From the NCBI RefSeq assembly GCF_000429485.1, contig NZ_AUBY01000013.1, positions 62,001 through 126,000 of the forward strand: DNA of 64,000 nucleotides. Direction: 5' to 3'. Numbering within the stretch: the stretch's first letter is position 1; the number at the start of each line of letters is the position of its first letter. The translations under genes and the position numbers were made by a program. Source of the DNA: Aliagarivorans marinus DSM 23064. GTDB taxonomy: Bacteria; Pseudomonadota; Gammaproteobacteria; Enterobacterales; Celerinatantimonadaceae. Shown one piece after another: positions 35,401-43,820 of the stretch. A model generated the notes under the pieces. That model ran no database searches. It was not told where the DNA came from and was given only the letters and a program-made list of their open reading frames with translations.

Positions 35401-36486
35401 GTTGGCATCTTCTTCCATTTGCAGAGATGGCGCAGTGCTGTATGCACTCAGGTCATCGTCGTACAGGAATACACGCACGTTCTGCGCGGTAGGAGCCCAC
35501 AGCTTGAAGGTCACTTCGCTGCCATTAAGAACAGCGCCCAGCTCTTCGTTGATCGCACCGCCTTCACCTTCACCGTCGGCTTCAACGTAGGCAACGTCAA
35601 TCACACCGGGTTTCTGAACTTGGGTAGCTGCAATCACCTCGCCATCGGCATTGTAGGCGAATACCACAATTTGGCTCTTAAGGATTTGCTTGAGTACCGC
35701 GTCCTCAACTTCGATGCTGGCCGCAGGCATATCACTCAAGTGGGGGAAGCGCGCTTTAGCTGCATCAGAGATAGCGCCTTCGCTCAAACTAACAACGGTA
35801 CCACCAGAGACCTCTTTGGTTTCAGAGTTCAGCTCAATGCCGTTTTCTGGGTCGTAGCGTAACTCATAGCTGGCAGCGTTTGATACGTCCATCCAGGCGA
35901 TGGTGCCCTTATCCAGCCAGTGCGCTTTTTGGCCATCGATGGCCACAGGGCGCTCTTCAATCGGGAAGTAGTAAAGCTCGCTGCTGCCATGGAAGCCAAA
36001 CAAGCCTTTACTTTCATCCATTTCATCAAGCAAGAAGCTCATGTCGCCGCCGCCGAATGGACGGTCGTCGCCTTTGTGCATGATGAAGTTAATACAGTTG
36101 TGTGGCGGTGCCGCCTCATACTTGATGACGTAGTAAGCACCGTAGGTTTCGCTGAAGCCAGTCGCTTGGGCAGGTTCATCCCATGGCGTGCCACCATCCG
36201 GCAAGCCCATTGCGGCCAGATCGGTACTTTCACAACCATTACCATTCCACAGGTGTAGACCGTAGCCTTCATAGGCATCGGTATCTACTGCACGAGAGTG
36301 AGCTTCATCGCGCTTGTAGTAAATGACAACTTCGTTTTCAGCAGCCTCATAGAGTCCTTCGATGGTGTCGCCACCGCCGCCACCGCCGCCGTCGCTACCA
36401 CCACTACTGCCGAAACATGCCGACAGAAGTGCAGAAGCCAGCACCGGAGCGGTAAGCTTGAACAGCTTACTAATTTGCATTTCCAT
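32404..36486 (-). CDS. Pullulanase-type alpha-1,6-glucosidase lipoprotein
   Basis: 1360 residues. A lipoprotein signal ([12 protein letters not shown]) with a Gly/Asp-rich linker anchors it to a membrane. An N-terminal carbohydrate-binding/PUD region (about 40-330) is followed by a CBM48 segment ([19 protein letters not shown]), then the GH13 barrel: [20 protein letters not shown] (typical of pullulanases), [24 protein letters not shown] (nucleophile Asp), [11 protein letters not shown] (acid Glu) and [11 protein letters not shown] (transition-state Asp). A C-terminal region has two more starch-binding-like parts. It cleaves alpha-1,6 branches of pullulan, starch or glycogen. Three operator-like repeats lie upstream. 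Confidence 0.93.
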   Translation of the reverse strand: [1360 protein letters not shown]

Positions 36487-36663
36487 TATTAGCCTTTCCT
36501 TTCATTAATGAATCAGAGACGTGTAATCCGCTCTTACTTTCCATTCCTGCCTGATTTTTATATGCAGGATGCTCAATAACTTAGGGAATCTGGGCCTTGC
36601 TAACCGTGATCAACGTAGTTGTTTGTCAGGCAAAGATATTTGTGCTGTTACTTTTCGATTACT

Positions 36664-36730
36664 TTGTGAAGGCATTCAAGAATAATATCCTTGAAAACAT
36701 TTTCAAAAGCATCCCTGAAAGGCTTTTCAA
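36664..36730. promoter_or_regulatory. Three LacI-family-like operators upstream of the pullulanase
   Basis: TTGTGAAGGCATTCAA (36664-36679), TTGAAAACATTTTCAA (36691-36706) and CTGAAAGGCTTTTCAA (36715-36730) share the pattern TTGaAA-N4-TTTCAA, like CRE and MalR-type sites. They are 27 and 24 bp apart, close to two to two and a half helical turns. They are about 180-240 bp before the pullulanase start. Confidence 0.55.
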
Positions 36731-36783
36731 AACAGCTTGCAGAATTTTATGCTAGTTACTATGAAAAGAGGGCTTAAAATGAA

Positions 36784-36808
36784 ACAAGCACGCTACATGC
36801 GTGCTTGT
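36784..36808 (-). terminator. Intrinsic terminator of dapB
   Basis: ACAAGCACGC and GCGTGCTTGT form a 10-bp stem; on the minus strand it is followed by a T-rich stretch (TTTCATTTT). Confidence 0.75.
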
Positions 36809-36835
36809 TGAGTAAAAAGCGAGTAAAAACAGTGG

Positions 36836-37669
<834 letters not shown>

Positions 37670-37705
37670 TCATTGATAAGCGCTGACTATAACAAAGCGC
37701 CAAAT

Positions 37706-37734
37706 AGAAAACGAGCCAGCAAGCGCTGACTCGT
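37706..37734 (-). terminator. Intrinsic terminator of the nitrate transporter operon
   Basis: ACGAGTCAGC-gctt-GCTGGCTCGT followed by a short T tract on the minus strand. Confidence 0.75.
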
Positions 37735-37762
37735 TGAACTGATTCGATGTGGAAAACAGGTG

Positions 37763-38611
37763 TTAAGCCGCTTCCCCCTTGCCCACCAGACGAGGCTTAA
37801 CCGACTTCTTCTTGCCTTCGGTCTGCGCCGGATTACGCTGGCGTTCATACAAGAACTTAAGTACCTGGGAGCGGTAGTGGTTGTACTCAGCGTTATCGGC
37901 CAGCACAACCCGATTGCGCGGGCGCTCCAGCTCAACCTTGAGGATCTCGCCAATCGTGGCAGCCGGGCCATTAGTCATCATCACGATGCGATCGGAGAGC
38001 AGCACCGCTTCATCTACATCGTGGGTAATCATGATCACCGTGTTGTTCAGCTCTTGTTGAATTTCCATCAGCGAATCTTGTAAATGCGCACGGGTCAGTG
38101 CGTCCAAGGCACCGAAGGGTTCGTCCATCAGTAGCACCTTGGGCTGCATGGCCAGTGCCCGGGCAATCCCCACCCGCTGCTTCATCCCGCCGGAGATCTC
38201 ATCCGGGCGTTTATGCATGGCATGGCTCATATGCACCAGCTCGAGGTTATGCTCGATCCACTCATGCATCTCGCTGCGGTTAAGCTTGCCCTTAAACACC
38301 TCTTTAACTGCCAGCTCGACGTTTTGATAAGCGGTTAACCATGGCAGCAGGCTGTGGTTTTGGAACACCACCGCGCGATCGGGGCCCGGCTCACTCACCT
38401 CTTTGCTCTCCAGTACCACACCGCCCTCGGTTGCCCCATAAAGACCTGCAACAATATTCAACACGGTGGACTTACCGCAGCCAGAGTGGCCAATCAGCGA
38501 GATAAACTCCCCCTTGGCAATCTTTAAATCAACCCCTTGCAAGGCACGGAATGGACCGTTCTTGGTGGGAAACTCAATCCCCACATGGTCAATATCTAGA
38601 TAATGCGACAT
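37763..38611 (-). CDS. Nitrate-type ABC transporter ATP-binding protein (NrtC/NrtD-like)
   Basis: 282 residues. Walker A GHSGCGKSTVLN, signature SGGMKQRVGIARAL, Walker B LLMDEPFGALD and the switch MITHDVDEAVLLSDR are intact. It belongs to the nitrate/sulfonate/taurine group of ATPases, and the three-gene context with an NrtA/CmpA-type binding protein marks it as a nitrate (or nitrite/cyanate/bicarbonate) system. It lacks the extra regulatory domain of cyanobacterial NrtC. It ends the operon. Confidence 0.88.
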   Translation of the reverse strand: MSHYLDIDHVGIEFPTKNGPFRALQGVDLKIAKGEFISLIGHSGCGKSTVLNIVAGLYGATEGGVVLESKEVSEPGPDRAVVFQNHSLLPWLTAYQNVELAVKEVFKGKLNRSEMHEWIEHNLELVHMSHAMHKRPDEISGGMKQRVGIARALAMQPKVLLMDEPFGALDALTRAHLQDSLMEIQQELNNTVIMITHDVDEAVLLSDRIVMMTNGPAATIGEILKVELERPRNRVVLADNAEYNHYRSQVLKFLYERQRNPAQTEGKKKSVKPRLVGKGEAA

Positions 38612-38624
38612 GCCAAAACTCCTA

Positions 38625-39647
38625 TTAGCGAGCGCCTTCAGGCGTTGAATGAGAAATTACTTTTTGCAGGCTAAGCATCAGCCAATCGAGGATGTAACCG
38701 ATGATGCCGATAACAATCACCGCCACCATGATTCGCCCCAGTGAGTTGGAGCTACCGTTTTGGAACTCGTCCCATACGAACTTACCAAGGCCGGGGTTCT
38801 GCGCCAGCATCTCGGCGGCAATCAATACCATCCAACCAATACCCAGTGAGATCCGCAGGCCGGTGAAGATCATCGGCAAGGAAGCGGGAATGGCAATCTT
38901 GGTCACTTGCTTGGTCCAGTGCAGACGAATCACTCGGCCAACGTTAAGCCAATCTTTGTCGATAGACGCCACGCCAATGGCGGTGTTAATCAAGGTGGGC
39001 CACATGGAACACAGGGTCACGGTGATTGCCGAGGTCACGAAAGACTTAGAGAACATCGGATCGGTGCTGACATACACCGCACTGACCACCATGGTAACAA
39101 TCGGCAGCCACGCCAGTGGCGAGACGGGTTTGAGCACCTGAATAAGTGGGCTGACTGCAGAGTAGAGCCGCTTGTTAAGGCCACAGGCAACGCCTAAAGG
39201 AATCGCAATCAGGCTGCCCAGAATAAAGCCGGTGAACACCGTGTACAGGCTGGTAAGTATTTGGTCAAAGAAGGTGGGTTTGCCAGTATAGGGGCGAGTC
39301 TTCACCACCGCGTCGGGGTTGGCGGCTAGCTTCTTGGCGTTGCGCGCTTCTTGGCGCTCGTAGAAGGCGACCTCTTTCTCGCGCTCCTCTTTGTGCTCCG
39401 CCACCAAGCCATGGTACTGCTCTAGCACCTGTGACGGCCCAGGCAACTGACCCAAGCTGGTTTGCACATTGGCAGCAGACACGCTCCACAACAGCAAAAA
39501 CGCCACAATGGCGATAAGCGGCAGGCCGAGCTTTTCAAACAAGTCCTGGAACTGCTGTTTGGGGTTCTCGCCTGATGCCAGGCGAACTATCGGTACCATC
39601 GGGGTCAGCCCAAAGGTTTCTAGTGAGTGAATTAACTTATCTTTCAT
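38625..39647 (-). CDS. nrtB: Nitrate-type ABC transporter permease (NrtB-like)
   Basis: 340 residues. About six membrane helices, with the EAA-type loop (IASIDKDWLNVGRVIRLHWT). A long N-terminal extension to residue ~110 with a charged stretch (EHKEEREKEVAFYERQ) is typical of proteobacterial NrtB. It forms the inner-membrane channel. A 24-bp hairpin separates it from the binding protein gene. Confidence 0.88.
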   Translation of the reverse strand: MKDKLIHSLETFGLTPMVPIVRLASGENPKQQFQDLFEKLGLPLIAIVAFLLLWSVSAANVQTSLGQLPGPSQVLEQYHGLVAEHKEEREKEVAFYERQEARNAKKLAANPDAVVKTRPYTGKPTFFDQILTSLYTVFTGFILGSLIAIPLGVACGLNKRLYSAVSPLIQVLKPVSPLAWLPIVTMVVSAVYVSTDPMFSKSFVTSAITVTLCSMWPTLINTAIGVASIDKDWLNVGRVIRLHWTKQVTKIAIPASLPMIFTGLRISLGIGWMVLIAAEMLAQNPGLGKFVWDEFQNGSSNSLGRIMVAVIVIGIIGYILDWLMLSLQKVISHSTPEGAR

Positions 39648-39665
39648 CTCGACAACTCCTTATTT

Positions 39666-39689
39666 GGCAGGCCGCCGCTGCGGCCTGCC
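39666..39689 (-). repeat. Intercistronic hairpin between the nrtA-like and nrtB-like genes
   Basis: GGCAGGCCGC-cgct-GCGGCCTGCC is a perfect 10-bp GC-rich stem without a T tract. Such hairpins often protect the binding-protein part of the mRNA and lower expression of the downstream permease. Confidence 0.6.
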
Positions 39690-39723
39690 GACTCTCCATT
39701 TCTCTCAGTGACGAGGGCGTTAT

Positions 39724-41121
39724 TTAGATTTGTTGTTCGCCTTTCAAACCAATTGAGAACTTCTCGAGATACTCGTTTGGCTTGCTGCCATCGTAGGTCA
39801 CACCATCGATAAACTCGGTTTGCGGTGGTTTAAAGCCGCTCTCGCTATCGAAGTCAGGGAAGTCTTTAGCATCCATCACCCCTTCGGCGATCAGCTCTTT
39901 CGCTGCCACAGCGTAGATGTCTGGGCGGTATACCTTCTTGGCGATATCCATGTACCAAGAATCAGGCTTGTGCTCAGAGATCTGGCCCCAACGGCGCATC
40001 TGGGTCAGGTACCAAATCGCATCGCTGTAGTAGGGGTAAGTCGCGTTATAACGGAAGAACACGTTGAAATCGGGGATCTCTCGCTTATCGCCCTTCTCGT
40101 ACTCGAAGGTGCCAGTCATGGAGTTGGCGATAACATCGTAGTCAGCGCCTACGTATTGGCTCTTCGACAAGATGCGCACGGCTTCTGGGCGGTTTTTGTT
40201 GTTCTCTTCATCCAGCCATTTGGCTGCACGTATCATCGCTTTCACGACCCGAATGTGGGTGTTGGGATACTCATCGGCCCACTGCTTGCTCACGCCGAAG
40301 ACTTTCTCAGGGTTGTCCTTCCAGATCTCGTAGTCGGTAATCACTGGCACACCAATGCCTTTAAACACCGCTTGCTGGTTCCACGGTTCGCCCACACAGT
40401 AGCCGTAGATGGTGCCTGCTTCCAAGGTGGCCGGCATCTGTGGCGGTGGGGTTACCGACAGCAGCGCATCGGCATCGATTTGGCCCGAGGTGTCACCTTT
40501 GTGCGGCGCGTAGTAGCCCGGGTGAATACCACCGGCCGCCAGCCAGTAGCGCAGCTCGTAGTTGTGGGTTGATACCGGGAACACCATGCCCATGTTGAAT
40601 GGCTTACCCTGATCTTGGTAAGACTCTACAACCGGCTTGAGGTAGTCGGCTTTAATCGGGTGGACGGGCTTGCCATCTTCGTGAGGGATATTGGGCTTCA
40701 TCTGTTCCCAAATCTCGTTGGAAACAGTGATGCCGTTACCATTGAGGTCCATGCTGAAGGCAGTAACAATGTGCGCTTGGGTACCAAAACCAATGGTTGC
40801 ACCCAGTGGTTGGCCCGCCAGCATGTGCGCGCCATCCAGCTCACCGGTGATTACCCGGTCCAGCAGAACCTTCCAGTTAGCTTGTGCTTCTAGCTGTACA
40901 TATAGCCCTTCGTCTTCGAAGTAGCCTTTTTCATAGGCAATGGCCAGTGGGGCCATATCGGTCAGTTTGATAAAGCCAAACTTCAGGTCTTCCTTTTCCG
41001 GCTCACCGAGTTCGGCATAAGCTGCACCGCTTACTGCCAGCATTACGCCGCAGGCTAGCGCGCTCCCTATAAGACTGGGTTTAAGGCTTGTTCCGAGCTT
41101 TTTGATTGAGTCGTTTTGCAT
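39724..41121 (-). CDS. nrtA: Nitrate ABC transporter substrate-binding protein (NrtA/CmpA family)
   Basis: 465 residues from the ATG at 41121 (CAGGAG upstream); a longer frame reaches 41205. A signal peptide ([17 protein letters not shown]) precedes the CmpA/NrtA fold: [59 protein letters not shown] and [15 protein letters not shown]. In Gram-negatives it should be periplasmic. The ligand could be nitrate, nitrite or bicarbonate; the NtrC-type promoter favours nitrate. Confidence 0.9.
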   Translation of the reverse strand: MQNDSIKKLGTSLKPSLIGSALACGVMLAVSGAAYAELGEPEKEDLKFGFIKLTDMAPLAIAYEKGYFEDEGLYVQLEAQANWKVLLDRVITGELDGAHMLAGQPLGATIGFGTQAHIVTAFSMDLNGNGITVSNEIWEQMKPNIPHEDGKPVHPIKADYLKPVVESYQDQGKPFNMGMVFPVSTHNYELRYWLAAGGIHPGYYAPHKGDTSGQIDADALLSVTPPPQMPATLEAGTIYGYCVGEPWNQQAVFKGIGVPVITDYEIWKDNPEKVFGVSKQWADEYPNTHIRVVKAMIRAAKWLDEENNKNRPEAVRILSKSQYVGADYDVIANSMTGTFEYEKGDKREIPDFNVFFRYNATYPYYSDAIWYLTQMRRWGQISEHKPDSWYMDIAKKVYRPDIYAVAAKELIAEGVMDAKDFPDFDSESGFKPPQTEFIDGVTYDGSKPNEYLEKFSIGLKGEQQI

Positions 41122-41177
41122 TCCGTGCTCCTGATCTTGATCACTTGGACGATGATTGATATCTCGAATGGAGTAGT

Positions 41178-41192
41178 GCCAAGCGTGTGCCA
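41178..41192 (-). promoter_or_regulatory. Sigma-54 promoter of the nitrate transporter operon
   Basis: On the minus strand TGGCAC-acgct-TGGC matches TGGCAC-N5-TTGC with the invariant GG and GC exactly ten bases apart; one mismatch. The start site should be near 41167, giving a leader of about 45 bases. Confidence 0.7.
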
Positions 41193-41301
41193 AGATCGGG
41201 ATCACATTTTTTTAAAAAGCGGAATCAGACACTTACGAAATTTATTACCTCCAAAGTGGTAACAATATTTTTTCAATAAATTCACTATGTTAGAACACAC
41301 A

Positions 41302-41318
41302 TGCACCTCTTTGGCGCA
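41302..41318. promoter_or_regulatory. NtrC-like box upstream of the nitrate transporter
   Basis: TGCACC-tcttt-GGCGCA matches the NtrC consensus TGCACC-N5-GGTGCA at all but one position. It lies about 110 bp upstream of the sigma-54 promoter, the usual enhancer range. Confidence 0.65.
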
Positions 41319-41425
41319 CTTGATTGGAGATGAATTACCCCCTTCAATTGCGAAAACTGATACCCATGCGTCCAAAAGCAAATGCGTAGAACCCAACATT
41401 TTGTTTAGCGCTGAGCTGCAGATAC

Positions 41426-41452
41426 AAAAAGGGCGTGCTAAGCACGCCCTTT
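41426..41452 (-). terminator. Intrinsic terminator of the MATE transporter gene
   Basis: AAAGGGCGTGC-tta-GCACGCCCTTT with a T tract on the minus strand. Confidence 0.9.
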
Positions 41453-41468
41453 CTCAACATCATCAGCG

Positions 41469-42833
41469 TTAGGCCGGATGCAAAGTCAGATTGTTACACC
41501 AACCACGGCGCAGATAGTGACGCGCAGCTAGCGTAAGCTTGGTCAGTTCATCACTGAACAGCGCCAAGTAACACAGGTAGAACGGCCACTCACCGATAAA
41601 CGCACCGTACGCAGTAACCGGAATCCCCACCAACCACATACCGATAAAGTCGGTACGCAGGCAGAACAGGTTCTCACCGCCCGCACGCAGGATGCCGTGA
41701 ATAAGCATCATATTGAGCATGCGCACCCACAGGCCCATCGCCAATATCAGCATCACCGGGCGGGCCATCGGTAGCATCTCGGGGCTATCCAAGTGCAACC
41801 AACCGAGCAGTACGTCCAAGTTAAAGAACACCACCAAGCCTACCACCAAGCTGCCAATAAAGGCCGACAGCAGGAACTGGCCAGAGATGTGCTCAGCGCG
41901 CTCAAACTCACTGCGCCCCAACGATTGGCCAATCAGCACCGCACAGGCGGTCGCCAGGCCAAAGAACAGCGAGTAACATAGGCCTTCAAACGGCGCCAAC
42001 AGGCTGAAGATAGCCAGCTCAGTGGTGCCCATGCGACCAAAGATGATCTGCAGCATCAGGGTACCCATACCCCAGCCCAGCAAGTTAATTACTTGCGGCA
42101 CAGCCAAACGGCGGTATTTGCTATGCAAAAGCTTAGGCTCGCTATCTTCTTTAGCAGTAACCAACCAGTGTTGCACCCGGCGCACATACACCCAGTAGAT
42201 CGCAACGTTCACCACGCGGGCAATCACGGTGGCCAACGCGGCACCTTTCACACCCATCGCGGGCACACCGAACAAGCCGTTAATCAGCACGAAGTTCAGC
42301 GAAATGTTCAGCAAGATCACAAAGCTGGACACGCCTAGGGGCAACCAGCTTTGGCCTGTTGAACGCAATGCCGCCTCTTGGTTGATGATCACATGGGTCA
42401 ACAACAGGATCGGCAAACTGGTGATCAGGTAATCGCGACCAAAGGCAATCACCTGCGCATCGGTAGTTTGCGCGTTCATCATTAACTCGGCGCCCAAGCC
42501 CACCAATAAGGTGATCGGCACAAACAGCCAGATCCCCACTTTAAGTGCCAGTTTACTTACCGCCTTAGCATCACCAGCACTGCCTTTCCCCCAATACTGG
42601 GCGATCAAGGTACCGCTGGCGTTGGCCAATCCTGCCATAATCATAATCATCACAAAGTGCCAGCGGCTGGCAGCGCCCACCGCAGCAGTGGCCGCCTCAC
42701 CAAGACCGGCCACCATGATTACGTCCGCCATTCCTAGGCAAGCAACTAATGCGTTATGGATTGCCACTGGCAGGGCAATCTTAACGATGTTTGACAAAAA
42801 GCTTGTCTGATTTATAGCTACAGAATGTGACAT
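41469..42833 (-). CDS. MATE family efflux transporter
   Basis: 454 residues with twelve membrane helices. Family features include IALPVAIHNALVACLGMADVIM, ASGTLIAQYWGKGS at the first repeat and CAVLIGQSLGRSEFERA at the second. It resembles NorM/DinF-type cation-drug antiporters; the substrate is unknown. Divergent from an AraC regulator 99 bp away, which may control it. Confidence 0.92.
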   Translation of the reverse strand: MSHSVAINQTSFLSNIVKIALPVAIHNALVACLGMADVIMVAGLGEAATAAVGAASRWHFVMIMIMAGLANASGTLIAQYWGKGSAGDAKAVSKLALKVGIWLFVPITLLVGLGAELMMNAQTTDAQVIAFGRDYLITSLPILLLTHVIINQEAALRSTGQSWLPLGVSSFVILLNISLNFVLINGLFGVPAMGVKGAALATVIARVVNVAIYWVYVRRVQHWLVTAKEDSEPKLLHSKYRRLAVPQVINLLGWGMGTLMLQIIFGRMGTTELAIFSLLAPFEGLCYSLFFGLATACAVLIGQSLGRSEFERAEHISGQFLLSAFIGSLVVGLVVFFNLDVLLGWLHLDSPEMLPMARPVMLILAMGLWVRMLNMMLIHGILRAGGENLFCLRTDFIGMWLVGIPVTAYGAFIGEWPFYLCYLALFSDELTKLTLAARHYLRRGWCNNLTLHPA

Positions 42834-42932
42834 GGCTCACTCCTCATTTCATGCCGCTAATGTACGTTTTGCGGCAAAATACAACATGTCAAAACAGCGC
42901 ATAAAGATGTTAAAAACAATCATTGGTTAAAA

Positions 42933-43790
42933 ATGGACAGACAACTTCAAGAACTTGTATACCTCTCGCCCCAGTGTAAAGAGCGTTTTATTACCCAAGA
43001 AGGGGTACCTGAGTTTTCGCGCCAAGGCATTCATATGGCCGGTATCGCCGAGCTGTTTGACGAGTACTATGTGGAACGTAGCAAGCCAGAGCACCACACC
43101 CTTATCTTCACCCTAAGCGGCCAGGGCCAGCTGCGGGGTATGGAGGTGGAGGAAGTGATAAGCGCGCAAACCCTCACTGTACTTCCAGCTGGGCAAGGTT
43201 TTCGCTTCGATCTGGACCAATATCAGGAGCAGCCTCAGTGGCAGATCGCCTGGCTGTTGATCGACCCGCTTACAAGCAAGCTGCCCATCGCCAAGTTCAA
43301 CCAGCAGGTCCAGCACTACCCGCTGAGCGAGCAGATCTGGGCGCTGCTCAGCATGCTATTCCACGATATGCAGCATCGCCCTAAGCAGCGCAGCAAGTGG
43401 GTCAATGAGCTCAACGGTTTCTTACAACGGGCACTGGTATCGAACACCGAGGATCATGGCTCGAAAGAACGGGTGATGGAGGTATTTAGTCAGGTGGAGG
43501 CGCAGCTTCACCAAGATTGGAGCGTGGCCCGAATTGCTGCGCTCAGCTACCTCAGTGAGGTGCAACTGACCCGGCTATGTCATCAGCTCTATCAGCGCTC
43601 GCCGCGGCAAAGGCTGATCCAGCTACGTATGGAGAAGGCCGCCGAGCTGCTGCGTTACAGCCAGTGGAATATCGGCTATATCGCCAGCCTGCTGGGCTAT
43701 AGCGACCCCTACAACTTTTCGCACCGCTTTCGCCGCTACCATGGGGTATCGCCCCGCCAGTTTCGGCAGGCACAAGAAAAAACGGTCTAA
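42933..43790 (+). CDS. AraC family transcriptional regulator
   Basis: 285 residues. An N-terminal cupin-like sensing part with FTLSGQGQLRGMEVEEVIS is followed by the double HTH at about 190-285: WSVARIAALSYLSEVQLTRL and NIGYIASLLGYSDPYNFSHRF, ending RRYHGVSPRQFRQ. The ligand is unknown. It is divergent from the MATE gene, its likely target by position only. The last codons overlap the terminator of the convergent ABC transporter gene. Confidence 0.92.
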   Translation: MDRQLQELVYLSPQCKERFITQEGVPEFSRQGIHMAGIAELFDEYYVERSKPEHHTLIFTLSGQGQLRGMEVEEVISAQTLTVLPAGQGFRFDLDQYQEQPQWQIAWLLIDPLTSKLPIAKFNQQVQHYPLSEQIWALLSMLFHDMQHRPKQRSKWVNELNGFLQRALVSNTEDHGSKERVMEVFSQVEAQLHQDWSVARIAALSYLSEVQLTRLCHQLYQRSPRQRLIQLRMEKAAELLRYSQWNIGYIASLLGYSDPYNFSHRFRRYHGVSPRQFRQAQEKTV

Positions 43791-43811
43791 GCCAGTAAAC
43801 GGTTTAGACCG
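43776..43811 (-). terminator. Intrinsic terminator of the ABC exporter gene
   Basis: On the minus strand CGGTCTAA and TTAGACCG pair over a 13-base loop and are followed by six T. It overlaps the 3' end of the AraC gene. Confidence 0.75.
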
Positions 43812-43820
43812 AATCGATAC

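Larger units (their letters stand above)
36487..36835. other. Spacer between the pullulanase gene and dapB
   Basis: About 350 bp. It holds the promoter region of the pullulanase with three 16-bp operator-like elements at 36664-36730 and the dapB terminator at 36784-36808. No further gene is visible. Confidence 0.7.
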
